Shown here in pieces: positions 52,548 through 61,389 of a stretch of DNA of 64,000 nucleotides. Position 1 is the first letter of the stretch, and each line of letters opens with the position of its first letter. This stretch comes from Mycobacterium conspicuum (GTDB taxonomy: Bacteria; Actinomycetota; Actinomycetes; Mycobacteriales; Mycobacteriaceae). The DNA lies in contig NZ_AP022613.1 in NCBI RefSeq assembly GCF_010730195.1, positions 806,001-870,000 of the forward strand, given 5' to 3'. Under the pieces are notes generated by a model, which saw nothing but the letters and a program-made list of their open reading frames with translations, did no database searches and had not been told where the DNA came from. The position numbers were made by a program, and so were the translations under genes.

Positions 52548-53732
52548 ATGCCTGTAGCCAGCCCACTCGATGTCGTGGAAGAGGTGGTGCGGCGTCGGGG
52601 CGGTGACTTGGTGGAGCTGTCCCACGCCATCCACGCCGAGCCGGAGCTGGCGTTCGACGAACACCGCAGCTGCGCCAAGGCGCAGCAGCTGGTGGCCGAG
52701 CGGGGTTTCGAGATCACGGCGCGCGCCGGCGGCCTCGACACGGCGTTTCGCGCCGACTTCGGCAGCGGACCGCTGGTCGTGGGGATCTGCGCCGAATATG
52801 ACGCGCTGCCCGAGATCGGGCACGCCTGCGGCCACAACATCATCGCCGCGTCGGCGGTGGGCACCGCGCTGGCGCTGTCCGAGGTCGCCGACGATCTCGG
52901 GCTGACGGTTTCGCTGCTGGGGACGCCCGCCGAGGAAGCCGGCGGTGGCAAGGCGCTGATGCTGCAGGCCGGCACGTTCGACGACGTCGCCGTCGCGGTG
53001 ATGGTGCACCCCGGCCCGACCGACATCGCCGCGGCCCGCTCGCTGGCGCTGTCCGAAGCGATCGTGCGCTACCTGGGCAAGGAATCACACGCCGCCGTCG
53101 CGCCCTTTATGGGGCTCAACGCCGCCGACGCCGTGACCGTCGCGCAGGTCGCCATCGGACTGCTGCGCCAGCAACTGGCGCCCGGGCAGCTGATGCACGG
53201 CATCGTCACCGACGGCGGGCAGGCGGTCAACGTCATCCCCGGGCGCGCGACCCTGCAATACGCGATGCGGGCGCTCGAATCGGATTCGCTGCGCGAGCTG
53301 GAAGGCCGGATGTACGCCTGCTTCGCCGCGGGCGCGCTGGCCGCGGGCTGCGAATACGAGATCGAAACCCCGGCGCCCGCCTACGACGAACTCAAGCCCG
53401 ACCGCTGGCTCGCCGAAACCTGCCGCGACGAGATGCGCCGGCTCGGCCGCGAGCCGGTGACGCCCGAAGTCGAGGCCGCGCTGCCGATGGGCAGCACCGA
53501 CATGGGCAACGTGACGCAGGTGTTGCCCGGGATTCACCCGGTGATCGGCGTCGACGCCGGCGGGGCCACGGTGCACCAGCGCGCGTTCGCCGCCGCGGCC
53601 GCGGGTCCCAGCGCCGACCGCGCCGTGGTCGACGGCGCGATCATGCTGGCCCGCACGGTCGTTCAGCTCGCGCAGGACTCCGGCGAGCGCGACCGGGTGC
53701 TGGCGGCGCAGGAAACCAGGGCGCGCGGATGA
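52548..53732 (+). CDS. amiB1: M20-family amidohydrolase/peptidase (Rv3306c-like)
   Basis: 394 residues from ATG 52548. Metal site residues appear in VGICAEYDALPEIGHACGHN (Cys/His-Asp type), the Glu pair in GTPAEEAGGGKALM, and His in VMVHPGPTD; the dimerisation lid contains KESHAAVAPFMGLNAADAV. This matches the M20D/aminobenzoyl-glutamate or N-acyl amino acid hydrolase group. The stop overlaps the amiA1 start (ATGA), giving a coupled pair as in M. tuberculosis. The true amide substrate is unknown. Confidence 0.94.
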   Translation: MPVASPLDVVEEVVRRRGGDLVELSHAIHAEPELAFDEHRSCAKAQQLVAERGFEITARAGGLDTAFRADFGSGPLVVGICAEYDALPEIGHACGHNIIAASAVGTALALSEVADDLGLTVSLLGTPAEEAGGGKALMLQAGTFDDVAVAVMVHPGPTDIAAARSLALSEAIVRYLGKESHAAVAPFMGLNAADAVTVAQVAIGLLRQQLAPGQLMHGIVTDGGQAVNVIPGRATLQYAMRALESDSLRELEGRMYACFAAGALAAGCEYEIETPAPAYDELKPDRWLAETCRDEMRRLGREPVTPEVEAALPMGSTDMGNVTQVLPGIHPVIGVDAGGATVHQRAFAAAAAGPSADRAVVDGAIMLARTVVQLAQDSGERDRVLAAQETRARG

Positions 53733-54898
53733 GCCTCACCGACTCCGCCGAATCCTGGCTGGCCGCACACTACGACGACCTGGTCGACTGGCGGCGCCAC
53801 ATCCATCGCTACCCGGAGTTGGGCCGTCAGGAGTACGCCACCACGCAGTTCGTCGCCGAGCGGCTGGCCGACGCCGGGCTCAACCCGAAGGTGCTGCCCG
53901 GCGGGACCGGCCTGGTGTGCGATTTCGGTCCCGAGCACGAGCCGAGGATCGCGTTGCGCGCCGACATGGACGCGCTGCCGATGGCCGAGCGGACCGGCGC
54001 GCCCTACGAATCGACGATGCCCAACGTCGCGCACGCCTGCGGCCATGACGCGCACACCGCGATCCTGCTCGGAACGGCGCTGGCCCTGGCGTCGGTGCCC
54101 GAACTGCCCGTCGGGGTCCGGCTGATCTTTCAGGCCGCCGAGGAGCTGATGCCCGGCGGCGCCATCGATGCGATCGCGGCCGGTGCGATCACCGGGGTGT
54201 CGCGGATCTTCGCGCTGCATTGCGATCCGCGGCTCGAGGTCGGCAAGGTCGCGGTGCGGCAGGGACCGATCACCTCGGCGGCCGACCAGATCGAGATCAC
54301 GCTGTATTCGCCGGGCGGGCACACGTCGCGTCCCCATCTGACCGCCGACCTGGTCTACGGACTGGGCACGCTGATCACCGGGCTGCCCGGGGTGCTGTCG
54401 CGGCGCATCGACCCACGCAACAACACGGTGTTGGTGTGGGGCGCGGTGAACGCGGGTGTGGCGCCCAACGCCATTCCGCAAACCGGTGTGCTGGCCGGCA
54501 CCGTGCGCACCGCCAGCCGGCACACCTGGGTGGACCTGGAGGCGATGATCCGCGAGGTCGTCGCGGGCCTGCTGGCGCCGCTGAAGATCGAGCACACGCT
54601 GCAATACCGGCGCGGCGTGCCGCCGGTGGTCAACGAGGAGGTCTCGACGCACATCCTCACCCACGCGATCGAAGCCGTCGGCCCCGATGCGCTCGCCGAC
54701 ACCCGGCAGTCCGGCGGCGGCGAGGATTTCTCCTGGTACTTAGAGGAGATCCCGGGTGCGATGGCGCGCCTGGGCGTGTGGTCCGGCGAGGGACCGCAGT
54801 TGGACCTGCACCAGCCGACGTTCGACCTCGACGAGCGCGCCCTGGCCGTCGGCGTGCGGGTGCTGGTCAACATCATCGAGCAGGCGGCGGCTTTCTGA
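53729..54898 (+). CDS. amiA1: M20-family amidohydrolase/peptidase (Rv3305c-like)
   Basis: 389 residues from ATG 53729, coupled to amiB1. The N-terminus (DWRRHIHRYPELGRQEY) and metal motifs IALRADMDALPM, ACGHDAHTAIL and FQAAEELMPGGA place it in the M20D group with IAA-amino acid hydrolases and N-acyl-aminoacylases. GGGEDFSWYLEEIPGA near the C-terminus is the last metal-ligand region. It is followed directly by the left inverted repeat of the DUF559 cassette, 2 bp after its stop. Confidence 0.94.
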   Translation: MSLTDSAESWLAAHYDDLVDWRRHIHRYPELGRQEYATTQFVAERLADAGLNPKVLPGGTGLVCDFGPEHEPRIALRADMDALPMAERTGAPYESTMPNVAHACGHDAHTAILLGTALALASVPELPVGVRLIFQAAEELMPGGAIDAIAAGAITGVSRIFALHCDPRLEVGKVAVRQGPITSAADQIEITLYSPGGHTSRPHLTADLVYGLGTLITGLPGVLSRRIDPRNNTVLVWGAVNAGVAPNAIPQTGVLAGTVRTASRHTWVDLEAMIREVVAGLLAPLKIEHTLQYRRGVPPVVNEEVSTHILTHAIEAVGPDALADTRQSGGGEDFSWYLEEIPGAMARLGVWSGEGPQLDLHQPTFDLDERALAVGVRVLVNIIEQAAAF

Positions 54899-54900
54899 CC

Positions 54901-54958
54901 GCGAGCGCGCTCATATGTACGCCGACACGCCGTCGAAGCCGGCAATTTGAGGACACTC
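54901..54958 (+). repeat. Left 58-bp inverted repeat of the DUF559 cassette
   Basis: Pairs with the reverse complement of 55885-55942 at 52 of 58 positions. The longest identical core is GCTCATATGTACGCCGACAC and the next six bases. The repeat starts 2 bp after the amiA1 stop and ends 19 bp before the first ATG of the DUF559 gene. It contains CGACACGCCGTCG, itself able to fold as a short hairpin. Confidence 0.93.
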
Positions 54959-54977
54959 GTCGAGTGAATTGTGGGCC

Positions 54978-55886
54978 ATGCATGAGCCGCCGAAGATTGC
55001 GCGCATGCATCCAGACCTCGAGCGGTTGCTTGCCGAACAGGGCGGAGTCGTCAGCTCTCGTCAAGCATTGACCTTCCTCACCCGTCGCGGCCTGGAAGCG
55101 AACGTGAAAAGCGGTGTGCTGCAAAAAGTTTGGCACGGTATTTACGGCCGCGGCAGACTGACCACGACGTTGCGTCTAGGCGGGCTGGACCTGCTGGCCG
55201 GTACGCAGGTTGCTGCGTGCATGCACACTGCCGCGGCGGTTTACGGGTTCGACACCGAAGACACCTTGACCCTGCATGTGCTTAACCCAGACGGTCGGCG
55301 CTTGCACTCGGCTCGCGGTCTGGTGGTGCATCGTCGAGACGGCGCACCGCTGACTGTGGTGCGGGGCCGGCCGGCCACGGCGCCGCCATGGACGGCGATC
55401 GAGGTCGCCCGCAGCCTGCGGCGGCCGCGCGCGCTCGCTACCCTCGATGCCGCGCTGCGCAGCGGGACGTGCAGTCGTGATGAGTTGGCGCGGGCCATCG
55501 AACTGCAGTCCGGTCGTCGCGGCATCGTCAACGTCCGCGAGCTGCTTCCCCTGGCGTCACCGCTGGCCGAGTCGCCGATGGAAAGCGAAGCCCGCCTGGT
55601 CATGATCGACGGAGGCCTGCCGCGGCCGGTGCTGCAGTACGAGCTCATCGACCTGACCGGCCGGCTGTGGCGGCTCGACTTCGCCTGGCCCGAATTTCGC
55701 GTTGCGGCAGAGTATGACGGTGTCGACTGGCACAGCGGGCCCGAGGCATTTCGTCGGGACCGCAGACGTGCGGCCGCCTTGCAAGACATCAGTTGGGTAG
55801 TACTGCCCATCATCGCCGAGGATGTCAGGTACCAACCCGCGCAACTCGTCGCACGCATCGAGCGGCGCCTACAGCGGGCGGCGTGA
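54978..55886 (+). CDS. AbiEi-like/DUF559 protein: winged-helix plus PD-(D/E)xK-type nuclease-like domain
   Basis: 302 residues from ATG 54978; a TTG at 54969 or the ATG at 55005 are other options. The N-terminus (LERLLAEQGGVVSSRQALTF, then VWHGIYGRG) is the winged-helix domain found in AbiEi-type antitoxins. The C-terminus (about 195-300) is DUF559-like, with Glu in ESPMESEARL, Asp in WRLDFAWPE and a second acid in AAEYDGVDWH: a PD-(D/E)xK nuclease pattern related to Vsr. No AbiEii toxin gene is adjacent. The gene almost fills the space between two 58-bp inverted repeats, and M. tuberculosis has nothing at this amiA1/Rv3304 junction, so it looks like an inserted unit. Whether it cuts DNA, or mobilises itself, is unknown. 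Confidence 0.85.
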   Translation: MHEPPKIARMHPDLERLLAEQGGVVSSRQALTFLTRRGLEANVKSGVLQKVWHGIYGRGRLTTTLRLGGLDLLAGTQVAACMHTAAAVYGFDTEDTLTLHVLNPDGRRLHSARGLVVHRRDGAPLTVVRGRPATAPPWTAIEVARSLRRPRALATLDAALRSGTCSRDELARAIELQSGRRGIVNVRELLPLASPLAESPMESEARLVMIDGGLPRPVLQYELIDLTGRLWRLDFAWPEFRVAAEYDGVDWHSGPEAFRRDRRRAAALQDISWVVLPIIAEDVRYQPAQLVARIERRLQRAA

Positions 55887-55942
55887 GCGTCCCCAAAATG
55901 CCGGCTGCGACGGCGTGTCGGCGTACATATGAGCACGCTCGG
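55885..55942 (-). repeat. Right 58-bp inverted repeat of the DUF559 cassette
   Basis: Reverse complement of the left repeat at 54901-54958 with six mismatches. It begins inside the stop codon of the DUF559 gene (55884-55886) and ends 14 bp before the stop of the convergent AIG2-like gene. No obvious target-site duplication was seen on the outer sides (TTCTGACC on the left, GGAAGGAA on the right). Confidence 0.93.
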
Positions 55943-55956
55943 CGGAAGGAAGAAGG

Positions 55957-56436
55957 CTAGACGCTGGTACCGGGGCCGATGTTGCGGGCCGGGCGGGTGC
56001 GGATGTCGTGGACGTAATCGGCTGGCGCGCCGGCGATCTCGGCCGCATCGGCCATAACACCGAGATAACGCGCCGACGGCAGCCCGCCCTCCCAGGCGTC
56101 CAGCACGTACAGCCACGCCAGGACGGGATCGGTGGTGGTGTCCGACGACAACCGTTCCACGCGGCAGCGGATCTTCTTGTGCACGCCGAACTCCGAGCCC
56201 TCCCAGCGGTCGAGGTTCATCTCGTCGGCCGGCGTCATGTCGTACAGCACGACGAACACCCGCGATCCCGGATCCTCGACGACGGTGGCCAACGCCCCTT
56301 CCCAGCCGAAGTCCTCGCCGCCGAACGTCAGCCGCCACCCCGGCAACCAGCCGGTCCCCGCCATCGGCGAGTGGGGTGCCCGCTGCTGCATCTGCTCGGG
56401 ATGCATGTTCGAGCCATAGGCGGCGTAGAGCGGCAC
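55957..56436 (-). CDS. AIG2/gamma-glutamylcyclotransferase-like protein (Rv3304-like)
   Basis: 159 residues from GTG 56436, nearly identical in my recollection to M. tuberculosis Rv3304. The N-terminal MPLYAAYGSNMHPEQM is the YGSN loop of the GGCT/AIG2 fold. The expected catalytic acid may be in VVLYDMTPADEMNLDRWEG. The fold hydrolyses gamma-glutamyl-amine bonds in characterised members; the natural substrate here is not known. Convergent with the DUF559 cassette and divergent from lpdA (73 bp). Confidence 0.9.
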   Translation of the reverse strand: MPLYAAYGSNMHPEQMQQRAPHSPMAGTGWLPGWRLTFGGEDFGWEGALATVVEDPGSRVFVVLYDMTPADEMNLDRWEGSEFGVHKKIRCRVERLSSDTTTDPVLAWLYVLDAWEGGLPSARYLGVMADAAEIAGAPADYVHDIRTRPARNIGPGTSV

Positions 56437-56509
56437 GGGGAAAGCTTAAACGGCTCCTGCGCATCCGGCGCACCTGCATGTTGGCCATTCCGCCGCTAGG
56501 TTATGGGCT

Positions 56510-57940
56510 GTGGTGACCCGCATCGTGATCATCGGCGGCGGACCGGCCGGTTACGAAGCCGCGCTGGTGGCCGCCTCGTCCCACCCGGAATCGACCGACA
56601 TCACCCTGATCGACGCCGAGGGCGCCGGCGGGGCGGCCGTACTGGACGACTGCGTGCCGTCCAAGACGTTCATCGCCTCGACCTGGCTGCGCACCGAGCT
56701 GCGTCGGGCGCCGCGGCTGGGCTTCGACATCGACATCGATGACGCCAAGATCGACCTGGCGCAGATCCACGCCCGCGTCAAAAAGCTGGCCGCCGACCAG
56801 TCCGCCGACATCGCCGCCCAACTGCGCAATGTCGGGGTGAAATTGGTCGCCGGGCGCGGGGAGTTGGTCGACCCCGCCCCGGGGCTGGCGCGGCACCGCG
56901 TCAAGGCGACGCATTCCGACCCGGGGCCCGACGGCCCCGTCGTCAGCGAGTACGACGCCGACGTGGTGCTGATCGCCACCGGCGCCAGCCCGCGGATCAT
57001 GCCGACGGCCCAGCCCGACGGCGAACGCATCCTGACCTGGCGCCAGCTCTACGACCTGGATGCGCTGCCGGAGCACCTGATCGTGGTGGGCTCCGGGGTG
57101 ACCGGGGCCGAATTCGTGCACGCCTACACCGAGCTGGGCGTGCAGGTGTCGGTGGCGGCCAGCCGCGACCGGGTGCTGCCCTACGAAGACGCCGACGCGG
57201 CCGCGGTGCTGGAGGAGTCGTTCGCCGAGCGCGGCGTGCAGCTGTTCAAGAACGCCCGCGCCGAATCGGTCACCCGCACCGAGGACGGCGTCCTGGTCAC
57301 CATGACCGACGGCCGCACCGTCGAGGGCAGCCACGCTTTAATCACCATCGGATCGGTGCCCAACACCTCCGGCCTCGGCCTGGAACGGGTCGGCATCGAG
57401 CTCGGTCAGGGCGACTACCTGAAAGTGGACCGGGTGTCGCGCACCTCGGTGCCCGGCATCTATGCCGCAGGCGACTGCACCGGGCTGCTGCTGTTGGCCT
57501 CGGTCGCGGCCATGCAGGGCCGGATCGCGATGTATCACGCGCTGGGCGAGGGCGTCAGCCCGATCCGGCTGCGCACGGTGGCGGCGACGGTGTTCACCAG
57601 GCCCGAGATCGCCGCGGTCGGGGTGCCGCAATCGATGATCGACGACGGTTCGGTGCCGGCCCGGACCATCATGCTGCCGTTGCGGACCAACGCCCGGGCC
57701 AAGATGTCGGGGTTGCGGCAGGGCTTCGTCAAGGTCTTTTGCCGCAAGTCCACCGGCGTGGTGATCGGCGGCGTGGTGGTGGCGCCGATCGCCTCCGAGC
57801 TGATCCTGCCGATCGCCGTGGCGGTGCAGAACCGCATCACCGTCAACGCGTTGGCCGAGACGCTGGCGGTGTACCCGTCGCTGTCCGGGTCGATCACCGA
57901 GGCCGCGCGCCGGTTGATGGCGCACGACGATCTGGACTAG
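56510..57940 (+). CDS. lpdA: NAD(P)H:quinone reductase, flavoprotein disulfide reductase family
   Basis: 476 residues from GTG 56510 (a GTG three bases on is equally usable). FAD site IVIIGGGPAGYEAALVA, second dinucleotide site LIVVGSGVTGAEFVHAY, and FAD site GIYAAGDCTGLLLLAS define the two-dinucleotide-binding family. The redox-active C-x4-C of true lipoamide dehydrogenases is absent: the motif reads GGAAVLDDCVPSK with one Cys, as known for LpdA (Rv3303c), which reduces quinones. It runs 54 bp ahead of glpD2, and the pair is kept in M. tuberculosis. Confidence 0.94.
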   Translation: MVTRIVIIGGGPAGYEAALVAASSHPESTDITLIDAEGAGGAAVLDDCVPSKTFIASTWLRTELRRAPRLGFDIDIDDAKIDLAQIHARVKKLAADQSADIAAQLRNVGVKLVAGRGELVDPAPGLARHRVKATHSDPGPDGPVVSEYDADVVLIATGASPRIMPTAQPDGERILTWRQLYDLDALPEHLIVVGSGVTGAEFVHAYTELGVQVSVAASRDRVLPYEDADAAAVLEESFAERGVQLFKNARAESVTRTEDGVLVTMTDGRTVEGSHALITIGSVPNTSGLGLERVGIELGQGDYLKVDRVSRTSVPGIYAAGDCTGLLLLASVAAMQGRIAMYHALGEGVSPIRLRTVAATVFTRPEIAAVGVPQSMIDDGSVPARTIMLPLRTNARAKMSGLRQGFVKVFCRKSTGVVIGGVVVAPIASELILPIAVAVQNRITVNALAETLAVYPSLSGSITEAARRLMAHDDLD

Positions 57941-57994
57941 AAGCCACTAGCCTGGGTACCGCTACCGACCAGTAACCGAGAGGAGCCTTCCCCC

Positions 57995-59728
57995 GTGACC
58001 GAATCGTCGCCGGCCCCCGCCACGCTCGGGCCCGCTACCCGCGCGGCGGCCTGGGAACGGCTCGGCTCCGAGCAATTCGACGTGGTGGTCATCGGCGGCG
58101 GCGTGGTCGGTGCCGGGTGCGCGCTGGACGCGGCCACGCGTGGACTCAAGGTGGCGCTGGTCGAGGCGCGGGACCTGGCGTCGGGCACGTCGAGCCGGTC
58201 GTCGAAGATGTTCCACGGCGGCCTGCGCTACCTCGAACAGCTGGAATTCGGGCTGGTGCGCGAGGCGCTGTTCGAGCGGGAGTTGTCGCTGACCCGGCTG
58301 GCGCCGCATCTGGTCAAGCCGCTGCCGTTCTTGTTTCCGCTGACCAAGCGCGGCTGGGAACGCCCGTACATCGCCGCCGGCATCTTTCTTTACGACAGCC
58401 TGGGCGGCGCGAAATCCGTTCCGGCGCAAAAACATTTGACCCGCGCCGGGGCTTTAAGGCTGAGCCCGGGCCTGAAGCGGACGTCGCTGATCGGCGGCAT
58501 CCGCTACTACGACACTGTCGTCGACGACGCCCGCCACACCATGACGGTGGCCCGCACGGCGGCGCACTACGGCGCGGTCGTGCGGACGTCGACTCAGGTG
58601 GTGGCGTTGCTGCGGGAGGGCGACCGGGTGGTCGGCGTCCGCGTTCGCGATTCCGAGGACGGCTCGATTACCGAGGTCCGCGGCCACGTCGTGGTCAACG
58701 CCACCGGGGTCTGGACCGACGAGATCCAGGCGCTGTCCAAGCAGCGCGGCCGGTTCCAGGTGCGCGCGTCCAAGGGCGTGCACATCGTGGTGCCCCGGGA
58801 CCGGATCGTCAGCGACGTGGCGATCATCCTGCGCACCGAGAAGTCGGTGATGTTCGTCATCCCGTGGGGCAACCACTGGATCATCGGCACCACCGACACC
58901 GACTGGAACCTCGACCTGGCGCACCCCGCGGCCACCAAGGCCGACATCGACTACATCCTGGGCACCGTCAACACCGTGCTGGCCACCCCGCTGACGCACG
59001 CCGACATCGACGGCGTGTACGCCGGGCTGCGCCCGCTGCTCGCCGGCGAGAGCGAGGAAACCTCCAAGCTGAGCCGCGAGCACGCGGTCGCGGTGCCCGC
59101 GCCCGGGCTGGTCGCCATCGCCGGCGGCAAATACACCACCTACCGGGTGATGGCCTCCGACGCGATCGACACCGCGGTCCAGTTCGTCCCGGCCCGGGTC
59201 GCGCCGTCGATCACCGAGAAGGTGAGCTTGTTGGGCGCCGACGGCTACTTCGCGCTGATCAACCAGGCCGAACACGTCGGCGAACTGGTGGGTCTGCACC
59301 CCTACCGGGTGCGCCACCTGCTGGACCGCTACGGCGCGCTGATGGACGACGTGCTGGCCCTGGCCGCCGACCGGCCCGAGCTGCTCAGCCCCATCAAGGA
59401 GGCGCCGGGCTATTTGAAGGTGGAGGCGTTATACGCCGTCACCGACGAAGGGGCCCTGCATCTCGAGGACATCCTGGCGCGCCGGATGCGGATCTCCATC
59501 GAGTACTCGCACCGCGGCGTCGACTGCGCCCGCGAGGTGGCCGAGGTGGTCGCGCCCGTGCTGGGCTGGAGCGCCGCCGACATCGACCGCGAGGTGGCCA
59601 ACTACACGGCGCGGGTGGAGGCCGAGATCCTGTCGCAGGCCCAGCCCGACGACGTGTCGGCCGACGAGCTGCGCGCCAGTGCGCCCGAGGCGCGCGCCGA
59701 AATCCTCGAGCCGGTGCCCTTAAGTTGA
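57995..59728 (+). CDS. glpD2: Glycerol-3-phosphate dehydrogenase (FAD, quinone-linked)
   Basis: 577 residues from GTG 57995, with GAGAGGAG at 57978. FAD motif DVVVIGGGVVGAGCALDAAT, the GlpD signature SSRSSKMFHGGLRYLEQ, and IAGGKYTTYRVMA near residue 375 are clear. It oxidises sn-glycerol-3-phosphate to dihydroxyacetone phosphate at the membrane and passes electrons to quinone. The stop overlaps the next gene by TTGA. In M. tuberculosis phoY1 (Rv3301c) lies between glpD2 and the pseudouridine synthase; here it is absent. Confidence 0.95.
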   Translation: MTESSPAPATLGPATRAAAWERLGSEQFDVVVIGGGVVGAGCALDAATRGLKVALVEARDLASGTSSRSSKMFHGGLRYLEQLEFGLVREALFERELSLTRLAPHLVKPLPFLFPLTKRGWERPYIAAGIFLYDSLGGAKSVPAQKHLTRAGALRLSPGLKRTSLIGGIRYYDTVVDDARHTMTVARTAAHYGAVVRTSTQVVALLREGDRVVGVRVRDSEDGSITEVRGHVVVNATGVWTDEIQALSKQRGRFQVRASKGVHIVVPRDRIVSDVAIILRTEKSVMFVIPWGNHWIIGTTDTDWNLDLAHPAATKADIDYILGTVNTVLATPLTHADIDGVYAGLRPLLAGESEETSKLSREHAVAVPAPGLVAIAGGKYTTYRVMASDAIDTAVQFVPARVAPSITEKVSLLGADGYFALINQAEHVGELVGLHPYRVRHLLDRYGALMDDVLALAADRPELLSPIKEAPGYLKVEALYAVTDEGALHLEDILARRMRISIEYSHRGVDCAREVAEVVAPVLGWSAADIDREVANYTARVEAEILSQAQPDDVSADELRASAPEARAEILEPVPLS

Positions 59729-60591
59729 GGCCCGCACCCCTGCCGGTGCGCGACGGGTTGGGGCCGGTGCGGGTACGGCTGCGCGGCGGGGCGGTCCTGG
59801 CCGAGCTGACCACGCGATTCGGCGCGGCGGCGCGCGCCAAGGTGCTGGCCGGCGAGGTCGTCGACGCCGACGGCGCGGTGATCGATGCGGCCACCGTGCT
59901 GCCCGCCGGGGCCAGCGTGTACCTGTACCGTGAGCTGCCCGACGAGGTGCCGGTGCCGTTCGACATCCCCGTGCTTTATCGGGACGCCGACATCGTGGTC
60001 GTCGACAAACCGCACTTTTTGGCCACCATGCCCCGGGGGCGCCACGTCGCCCAGACCGCGCTGGTCCGGCTGCGCCGCGAACTGGGACTGCCCGAGCTCA
60101 GCCCGGCGCACCGGCTGGACCGGCTCACCGCCGGGGTGCTGCTGCTCACCGCCCGGCGGGAGTCGCGCGGCACCTACCAGACGCTGTTCGCCCGGGGTCT
60201 GGTGCGCAAGACGTACCTGGCGCGGGCGGCGGTCGATCCGGCGCTGACGCTGCCGCGGCTGGTGCGAAGCCGGATCGTCAAGCGCCGCGGTCACCTGCAG
60301 GCGGTCAGCGAGCCCGGCGTGCCCAACGCCGAGACGCTGATCGAGCTGCAAGACCGGAACGGCCTGTACCGGTTGACGCCGCGCACCGGGCGCACCCATC
60401 AACTGCGGGTTCACATGGCCTCGCTGGGGTTGCCGATTGCGGGAGACCCGTTGTACCCCAACGTTATTGACGTGCCGGCCGACGACTTTAGCACACCGCT
60501 GCGGTTGCTGGCGCAGCGCATCGAGTTCGACGACCCGCGCACGGGGCGGCGTCGGGAGTTCGTCAGCCGGCGCGGGTTAGACGCGGTTTAG
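59725..60591 (+). CDS. RluA-family pseudouridine synthase (Rv3300c-like)
   Basis: 288 residues from TTG 59725, which overlaps the glpD2 stop; a GTG a few codons later is possible. The catalytic motif is PAHRLDRLTAGVLLLT (H-R-L-D with the conserved Asp), with VVDKPHFLATMPRG upstream and the RluA C-terminal signature TPRTGRTHQLRVHMA. It isomerises uridine in rRNA or tRNA; the target site is unknown. The stop shares TTAG (60588-60591) with the convergent small secreted protein. Confidence 0.93.
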   Translation: MRPAPLPVRDGLGPVRVRLRGGAVLAELTTRFGAAARAKVLAGEVVDADGAVIDAATVLPAGASVYLYRELPDEVPVPFDIPVLYRDADIVVVDKPHFLATMPRGRHVAQTALVRLRRELGLPELSPAHRLDRLTAGVLLLTARRESRGTYQTLFARGLVRKTYLARAAVDPALTLPRLVRSRIVKRRGHLQAVSEPGVPNAETLIELQDRNGLYRLTPRTGRTHQLRVHMASLGLPIAGDPLYPNVIDVPADDFSTPLRLLAQRIEFDDPRTGRRREFVSRRGLDAV

Positions 60592-60800
60592 TGCGGGACC
60601 CTCGGGTCCGTCAGGCCCTGCTGGATGCCCTGGTGGACGTGGTCGGAGAAAATGACGCTGTCGTCCGGGGCCGTTTCCTGGCAGCCGCAGCTGAGGACGC
60701 CGAACAGGGTGGGGTCCGCGCCGGCCGGTGCCGCCGCGGTCACAGCGGTCGAGAGGGCTAGGGCTAAACAAGCGCCGCTTACCAAAACTTTCGTGATCAA
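60588..60800 (-). CDS. Small secreted Cys-containing protein
   Basis: 70 residues from TTG 60800, with GGAGAG nine bases upstream. A signal peptide (VLVSGACLALALSTAVTAAA, then PAGA|DPT) leads to a mature peptide of about 42 residues with CGCQETAPDD and HVHQGIQQGL. I do not recognise the family, but mycobacterial small secreted proteins with an SCGCQ motif exist. First of three successive minus-strand small secreted genes. Its TTG start lowers certainty. Confidence 0.6.
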   Translation of the reverse strand: MITKVLVSGACLALALSTAVTAAAPAGADPTLFGVLSCGCQETAPDDSVIFSDHVHQGIQQGLTDPRVPH

Positions 60801-60927
60801 AAGGTCAGCTCTCCGCGGGTTAAGCTCGCAAAAATTCGTTTCGCCTCCCCGATGTTAGGTGCTGAAAGGCGCCGGATGGCCGCCCGTAACCCAATGCGAT
60901 CAGAATTTAACGCGACGTATACAAGCC

Positions 60928-61251
60928 CTAGGACGCGCGCTGCGGGCAATACGTGGCCACGGACAGGCCGACGAAGTAACCGGCGTGATAGCCGTCCAGG
61001 TTGCTGTTCTTCGTCACATCGGTCGCGACCTGCACCTGCGTCCGCCCAAGCCCCAGTTCGTCGCAGACCTCATGGCCGGCGATGATCGCGGCTTGCGGTG
61101 ACGCGAAGTGGATGCCCTTGGAATTGAGCGCGGCGGTGAACGTGTTGTCCGCAGCGAGGTCCGCGTAAGCGATCGGCGCCGTCGTTCCCAGGGCGCCAAG
61201 CAGCGCGATCAGCGGGATCACCCCGCCGGTGAAGATACGGGTCCGTGCCAT
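60928..61251 (-). CDS. Secreted DUF732 protein
   Basis: 107 residues. ATG 61251 is preferred over GTG 61254 because GGGAGG lies 7 nt upstream of the ATG. Signal peptide about residues 1-31 (VIPLIALLGALGTTAPIAYA); the mature domain has the DUF732 features NTFTAALNSKGIHF, HEVCDELG and ATYCPQ, with two Cys for one disulfide. Function is unknown. It is a paralogue of the gene at 61390. Confidence 0.88.
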   Translation of the reverse strand: MARTRIFTGGVIPLIALLGALGTTAPIAYADLAADNTFTAALNSKGIHFASPQAAIIAGHEVCDELGLGRTQVQVATDVTKNSNLDGYHAGYFVGLSVATYCPQRAS

Positions 61252-61389
61252 CACTGAACCTCCCGTTGCTCAAGCGCCATTGCTGGCTCACAGCAATAAA
61301 CCGCTTAGAGACATCATCGCAGGCCGGTGCGGCCCCGGTCGATCATTTTGCCGAACCGGAGGATAGCGAAGATGCAGAACCGACCGGCG

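Noticed and set aside
54978..55886. A complete AbiE toxin-antitoxin system
   Set aside because: Only an AbiEi-like protein is present; no AbiEii nucleotidyltransferase gene is next to it, and the C-terminus is DUF559-like.
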